Assembly (NCBI GenBank): GCA_002498455.1
Contig: DAHO01000066.1
Span: 1 to 17,989 of the forward strand
DNA: 17,989 nucleotides
Direction: 5' to 3'
Source: Euryarchaeota archaeon UBA602
Lineage (GTDB): Archaea > Thermoplasmatota > Poseidoniia > Poseidoniales > Thalassarchaeaceae
The notes beneath the pieces are model-generated. The model worked only from the letters and a program-made list of their open reading frames with translations. It was not told the DNA's origin and made no database searches. Made by a program: the position numbers and the translations under genes. Below, in pieces: positions 14,579-17,989 of this stretch. Within the stretch, counting starts at the first letter, position 1. Each line of letters opens with the position of its first letter.

Positions 14579-17011
14579 TTACTCTTGTTCTAACGTTGGC
14601 AATGGGGCCACTTTGACGATTGTTTGAGTGGTTTCTTCACCGCCCAACCATTTGGGTGTCCACCAGTTCAAATCACCCATCAATCGCATGGTCGCGGGAA
14701 CGACTAGAGCGCGTACGATGGTTGCATCAACAGCAACACCGAGAGCCAACATCAGTCCGAATTGTTTCATCAATGAGATGGATGAAATACCAAATGCAGA
14801 GAAGACTGTGATCATAACCAATGCGGCTGAAGTAATGATTCGACCACTCTTCTGAAGACCTACAGCGACGGCTTTGTTGTTGTCTCCAGTTCGCTCCCAT
14901 TCCTCATGGATTCTAGATAACATCAGTACTTCATAGTCCATGCTCAATCCGTACAATATTGCAAAAATCATCACAGGTGTCGTGGGATCGATGGGTTGCG
15001 GTGTGAAATTCATCAACTCAGCACCGTTCCCCATTTGGAAGACCCAAACCAAGACCCCGAATGATGCTGAAACTGAGAGGATGTTCATCACGATGGCCTT
15101 GAGTGGTAGGATGACAGAACGCACTTGAAGGAAAATCAGGACATAACTTGCAACCAAAATGAACCCTAAAGCTACCGGCAATCCATCGATGACTGCGTCC
15201 AACACGTCCTGATTGTAAGCCGCAAAACCTGCGATATTGACTACGGCGGTCCCGCCAAACTGATTGTTTCTCGATTCAATCGAACGGATTTGTTTCACTA
15301 CTTCACGAGACTCCTCACTGGATTGTTCTCCACTAATTCCTACGACCATAATGACGACATCGTTACCAACCGTGGATTCAATCAGGCCATTTCGTTGCAG
15401 TTGAATCATTACTTGTTCTTGTTGAGTAAGATTTCCATCACCCGATTCATCCCAGAAATCGACCACTTGGTCTGCGCTCATCCCTTCGTCAAAGTGTGCA
15501 AATGAATACACATACATTGTATTGTCAACCTCTAAAATTTCTTTTGATAGGGCGTGTAAGTCTCTCAGGTTTTGTTCTGAGAATAAATCGCTATCCGTAT
15601 CGACTTCAAACACCAAGGTTGCTGTATTGGATACATCTTGAACCCATTTTTCATCGGTTAACTCCAAACCTCTTCGAGCTTCATCATCTGGGCTTAGTGC
15701 CCTCCATGATGTCAACCCCCACTCTGCCTGTAAGAAGGGTGAACCGGCAATCAGCAACACCATCATTGATGGGATTAGAACCACCAATGGCCTCTTCATC
15801 ACCCGATTTGCAATCCAAGACCAAAATCCATCTTCGCCGGTTTTGTCGTTGAAAGAAAATGGGATTTTAATCGAATTGACCCTGTCGCCCAATAGCGAAA
15901 GTAAGGCTGGCAAGAGCACAATTGATGACGTCAATGCAACAAATGTTGCACAAATTCCACCCCATCCTAAAGAGGGCAGACTTGTGTTCTGGAATACCAA
16001 CATTCCGGACAGTCCAGCAATGACAGTCAACCCTGAAAATAAGATGGCTCTTCCTGCGGTTGCACTGGTCATTGCGATTGCAGTACGATGATCATGTCCT
16101 CTGCGCAACTCTTCCCTAAATCGATTGACGATGAAGAGTGAATAATCAACACTGAGACCGATTCCCAGCAAGGAGACAATATTGTTGGCATAAATGGTGA
16201 TATCATCAAAGACGTAAGTTAGACCGGTAACGATTCCGACCGCCGAAATCACGGTATAAACTCCTGTCATCACCGGTAGCCCGGCCGCGATTAGACTTCC
16301 AAAAATGAGTAACAAGATAATCAAAGTAATCGGGCCTGAAATCAGTTCAGCCTCAATGAGCTCTTTCTTTAGGGTCATGTCAAAGGTAACATCAATTGCC
16401 AAGTTCCCAGTGACCCATTTTTGCATACCTTCTGGTGCATCACTCGGGAGTAAGATATCGTCATATTCGTCAGCAAGTAGGGCTTTCGCTTCATCACGAT
16501 CTAGGTTCACTCGGACCTCAACTCTTGACCAAGAATCATCGACCTCACTAATCAGATACGATTGATTTTCTTCATTCGTATTCCATGGATAGTTCACATC
16601 AACGCCGTCATGCTCAGCAAATGATTGAACCGTCTCGATCATGGCATTCTGTACATTGGGATTTGAAACATTTAGTCCTGGATGGTGAAAAAGAACATAG
16701 AAGATTTCGACATTACCAGATTCGCCATCTGAGAAACCTTCTCCAAGGGCATTCCAACCATGAACAGATTCCAAGTCACCTTCACCAAAACCTTCGACAT
16801 ACTGTGGTTCAAGCAACATCAAACTGGCAAAACCGACACAAGCAAGCATTGTGACTACCAAAACCACCTTGGCATTGTCATAAACAAATTCTCCAATTTT
16901 GTAGTAGGTGCGGTCTTGCAATTGCTCCGGTTCAGTCACCCCATCCATGCTTGGTCCCCCCGACAATCGGTATTTGTACGCCGCTATACGAACATCTAGT
17001 CCAGTTTGCAT
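14579..17011 (-). CDS. MMPL/RND superfamily membrane transporter
   Basis: This 810-residue protein has the duplicated RND-like plan: one helix (46-68), a large external domain (70-220), five helices (about 225-375), then a second helix (about 408-428), an external domain (430-605) and five more helices to about 790. The halves carry the paired motifs GLSVDYSLF (285-293) and GLSMDYEVL (688-696), the Asp-Tyr pairs linked to proton transfer in MmpL proteins. MMPL proteins export lipids or lipophilic compounds; the archaeal substrate is unknown, and membrane lipid or hopanoid-like cargo is only a guess. Residues 521-532 form an EF-hand-like loop. The start could be the ATG at 17011 or the one at 16948, which has a G-rich GGGGGAC 5 nt before it. 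It is divergent from the cysteine dioxygenase gene. Confidence 0.9.
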   Translation of the reverse strand: MQTGLDVRIAAYKYRLSGGPSMDGVTEPEQLQDRTYYKIGEFVYDNAKVVLVVTMLACVGFASLMLLEPQYVEGFGEGDLESVHGWNALGEGFSDGESGNVEIFYVLFHHPGLNVSNPNVQNAMIETVQSFAEHDGVDVNYPWNTNEENQSYLISEVDDSWSRVEVRVNLDRDEAKALLADEYDDILLPSDAPEGMQKWVTGNLAIDVTFDMTLKKELIEAELISGPITLIILLLIFGSLIAAGLPVMTGVYTVISAVGIVTGLTYVFDDITIYANNIVSLLGIGLSVDYSLFIVNRFREELRRGHDHRTAIAMTSATAGRAILFSGLTVIAGLSGMLVFQNTSLPSLGWGGICATFVALTSSIVLLPALLSLLGDRVNSIKIPFSFNDKTGEDGFWSWIANRVMKRPLVVLIPSMMVLLIAGSPFLQAEWGLTSWRALSPDDEARRGLELTDEKWVQDVSNTATLVFEVDTDSDLFSEQNLRDLHALSKEILEVDNTMYVYSFAHFDEGMSADQVVDFWDESGDGNLTQQEQVMIQLQRNGLIESTVGNDVVIMVVGISGEQSSEESREVVKQIRSIESRNNQFGGTAVVNIAGFAAYNQDVLDAVIDGLPVALGFILVASYVLIFLQVRSVILPLKAIVMNILSVSASFGVLVWVFQMGNGAELMNFTPQPIDPTTPVMIFAILYGLSMDYEVLMLSRIHEEWERTGDNNKAVAVGLQKSGRIITSAALVMITVFSAFGISSISLMKQFGLMLALGVAVDATIVRALVVPATMRLMGDLNWWTPKWLGGEETTQTIVKVAPLPTLEQE
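15416..15451 (-). other. EF-hand-like calcium-binding loop within the MMPL protein
   Basis: Residues 521-532 read DESGDGNLTQQE. Asp at 1, Ser at 3, Asp at 5, Gly at 6, a hydrophobic residue at 8 and Glu at 12 match the canonical 12-residue EF-hand loop. The preceding SADQVVDFW and following QVMIQLQ could be the flanking helices. It lies in the second external domain. Confidence 0.5.
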
Positions 17012-17016
17012 ATAAT
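17009..17016 (+). promoter_or_regulatory. Possible TATA-like element for the cysteine dioxygenase gene
   Basis: CATATAAT ends 30 nt before the ATG at 17047, a fitting distance for an archaeal TATA box with a leader of a few nucleotides. It overlaps the start codon of the divergent MMPL gene, whose own promoter would have to lie in the same 35-nt gap if its start is 17011. The match is weak evidence alone. Confidence 0.3.
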
Positions 17017-17046
17017 CTCTAGTTTGAATCAGTAAATTTCGACCCT

Positions 17047-17625
17047 ATGGGCCGATTATCGTTTGGTCAACTCTATGTTCTACCGCCCCGTCCGGTGTAC
17101 ATGGTTGCGGTTGTTATCCTCGACGAGAATCGCCGCAATTCGCTGTTGGATTGTTGTGAAAATCTCAATCAGATGATTAACTGGTTAGACTCAATTGATT
17201 GTCGCCCAGGGTTGGGAGAATTAGATTCAAGATTATCATCCATGGAAATCAATCTTGAAGCCCTCAAGGAACACATCGGTTATACTGAGGAAAATGGATA
17301 TCAGCGAAATATCATCAAGAAAACCGAGCACTACGAAATGGTTGCCATCACCTGGCGAGCTGGTAAGACCACTCCGATTCACGATCACAAAGGATCTGAC
17401 TGTGCATTCCTCATTGTTGAAGGCACCTCAACCGAGACGATTTACGAATTGAATGAGGATAACCTCGCAGTGCCATCCCATGTTCGTCATTACGCTCCAG
17501 GTGAAGTCTGTGCAGCTAGTGAGCCAGATATACACAGGATTTCAAATGATACCGATCGAGATCTAATCAATCTCCATGTTTACACTCCGCCCCTTTACGC
17601 CTTCGAAGTTTACGATGCGGCCTGA
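17047..17625 (+). CDS. Cysteine dioxygenase type I
   Basis: The 192-residue cupin matches thiol dioxygenases that oxidise cysteine to cysteine sulfinate with iron and O2. The metal ligands are His112 and His114 (PIHDHKGSDC) and His163 (DIHRISN). Arg87 in YQRN corresponds to the substrate-carboxylate Arg60 of the rat enzyme. Cys119 and Tyr179 (NLHVYTPPL) align with rat Cys93 and Tyr157, which form the thioether crosslink; many bacterial homologs lack the Cys. The start could be ATG 17047 or 17101 (MVAVVILDEN); neither has a ribosome-binding site, and a TATA-like element favours the first. The gene is divergent from the MMPL gene and abuts the stop of the next minus-strand gene with no gap. The sulfinate could feed taurine or sulfite/pyruvate metabolism; no such gene is in the window. 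Confidence 0.9.
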   Translation: MGRLSFGQLYVLPPRPVYMVAVVILDENRRNSLLDCCENLNQMINWLDSIDCRPGLGELDSRLSSMEINLEALKEHIGYTEENGYQRNIIKKTEHYEMVAITWRAGKTTPIHDHKGSDCAFLIVEGTSTETIYELNEDNLAVPSHVRHYAPGEVCAASEPDIHRISNDTDRDLINLHVYTPPLYAFEVYDAA

Positions 17626-17988
17626 CTATTCTTTTCCAGGGGTATCGTCTTCAGAGACTCTTTCTGCGGCGCCTGCAAGGAATTTTTCCTTCAACGAATC
17701 AGCGGCTGAAAATGTATCTTCACTAGAGGATTCCTCAGATTCCACTGCATCAACATTTGCTGTAGGTCCTGCTCCGAATACTGCCGTTCCAGGTACTGAA
17801 CTACTCGTTGCAGTGGGATCAACAGGTACAGTTGGAGCCACGCCACCGACAACTCCACCACCGGTACCGATTGGCATCATCATTTGGGGCGCAGGTTTCA
17901 TGACGAATCCAGAAATCACAGCTCCGATGAGGAAGATGAGTGAACAAATGGCACAGCACAGCCCTCCACACAGTTCAGCAACACCTCG
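17626..17988 (-). CDS. Small membrane protein with low-complexity tail, 5' partial
   Basis: The frame is open to the right window edge, so the N-terminus is missing; about 120 residues are visible. A cysteine-rich hydrophobic helix (CGGLCCAICSLIFLIGAVIS) is followed by a Met/Pro/Gly/Thr-rich stretch (MKPAPQMMMPIGTGGG) and an acidic Ser-rich C-terminus. I do not recognise a family. One GTG at 17919 could be a start, but it would cut through the membrane helix, so a start beyond the window is more likely. It is probably a single-pass protein with a disordered tail. It converges on the dioxygenase gene with no spacer. Confidence 0.6.
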   Translation of the reverse strand, partial: RGVAELCGGLCCAICSLIFLIGAVISGFVMKPAPQMMMPIGTGGGVVGGVAPTVPVDPTATSSSVPGTAVFGAGPTANVDAVESEESSSEDTFSAADSLKEKFLAGAAERVSEDDTPGKE

Positions 17989-17989
17989 C

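Noticed and set aside
1..17989. tRNA or rRNA genes, insertion sequences, integrase or attachment sites
   Set aside because: The gaps between genes are short; I found no cloverleaf-like segment, transposase motifs or long terminal repeats in them.

Overview
The window most resembles a planktonic Marine Group II euryarchaeon (Candidatus Poseidoniales). Archaeal information-processing genes (an MCM helicase, the archaeal-only amidotransferase subunit GatE, an archaeal-type Pth2) sit beside genes typical of marine surface lineages: a large secreted protein with calcium-binding thrombospondin type 3 repeats, an MMPL-family membrane protein, a Rieske oxygenase and a cysteine dioxygenase. Coding density is very high, several genes overlap by 4 nt, and convergent genes meet with almost no space. 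The assignment rests on gene content alone. I see no rRNA, tRNA, CRISPR array, insertion sequence or prophage gene.

Left part (1-4109). A 5'-truncated secreted protein carries acidic TSP3 repeats and two tandem periplasmic-binding-protein type 1 domains. It converges on a minus-strand pair, a PPC/DUF296 protein followed by a YqiA-like alpha/beta hydrolase. No non-coding stretch in the window exceeds 300 bases; the longest is the roughly 210-base divergent gap before mcm.

Central plus-strand run (4110-14575). Order: mcm, a strong hairpin, gatE, a membrane-anchored beta-propeller/DUF4430 protein, a short leader with two hairpins, a three-in-one ECF transporter protein (EcfT plus two ATPases), an ECF substrate-binding S component, pth2, and a Rieske oxygenase. 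The three transport genes read as one uptake system, probably for a corrinoid (vitamin B12-like) compound. The propeller/DUF4430 protein would capture substrate outside, the S component would bind it in the membrane, and the T-A-A' fusion would power import. The leader before the transporter fusion hides a perfect Shine-Dalgarno sequence in an 8-bp stem and points to an ATT start codon.

Right part (14579-17989). An MMPL/RND-type transporter on the minus strand has an EF-hand-like loop in its second external domain. It diverges from a cysteine dioxygenase that keeps the Cys and Tyr residues which form the crosslinked cofactor in animal enzymes. A 5'-truncated small membrane protein with a proline/glycine-rich tail runs in from the right edge.

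Within the window, five likely starts share one ribosome-binding layout: a GGAG-containing heptamer exactly 5 nt before the start codon. I used it to choose starts for mcm, the PPC protein and the transporter fusion.
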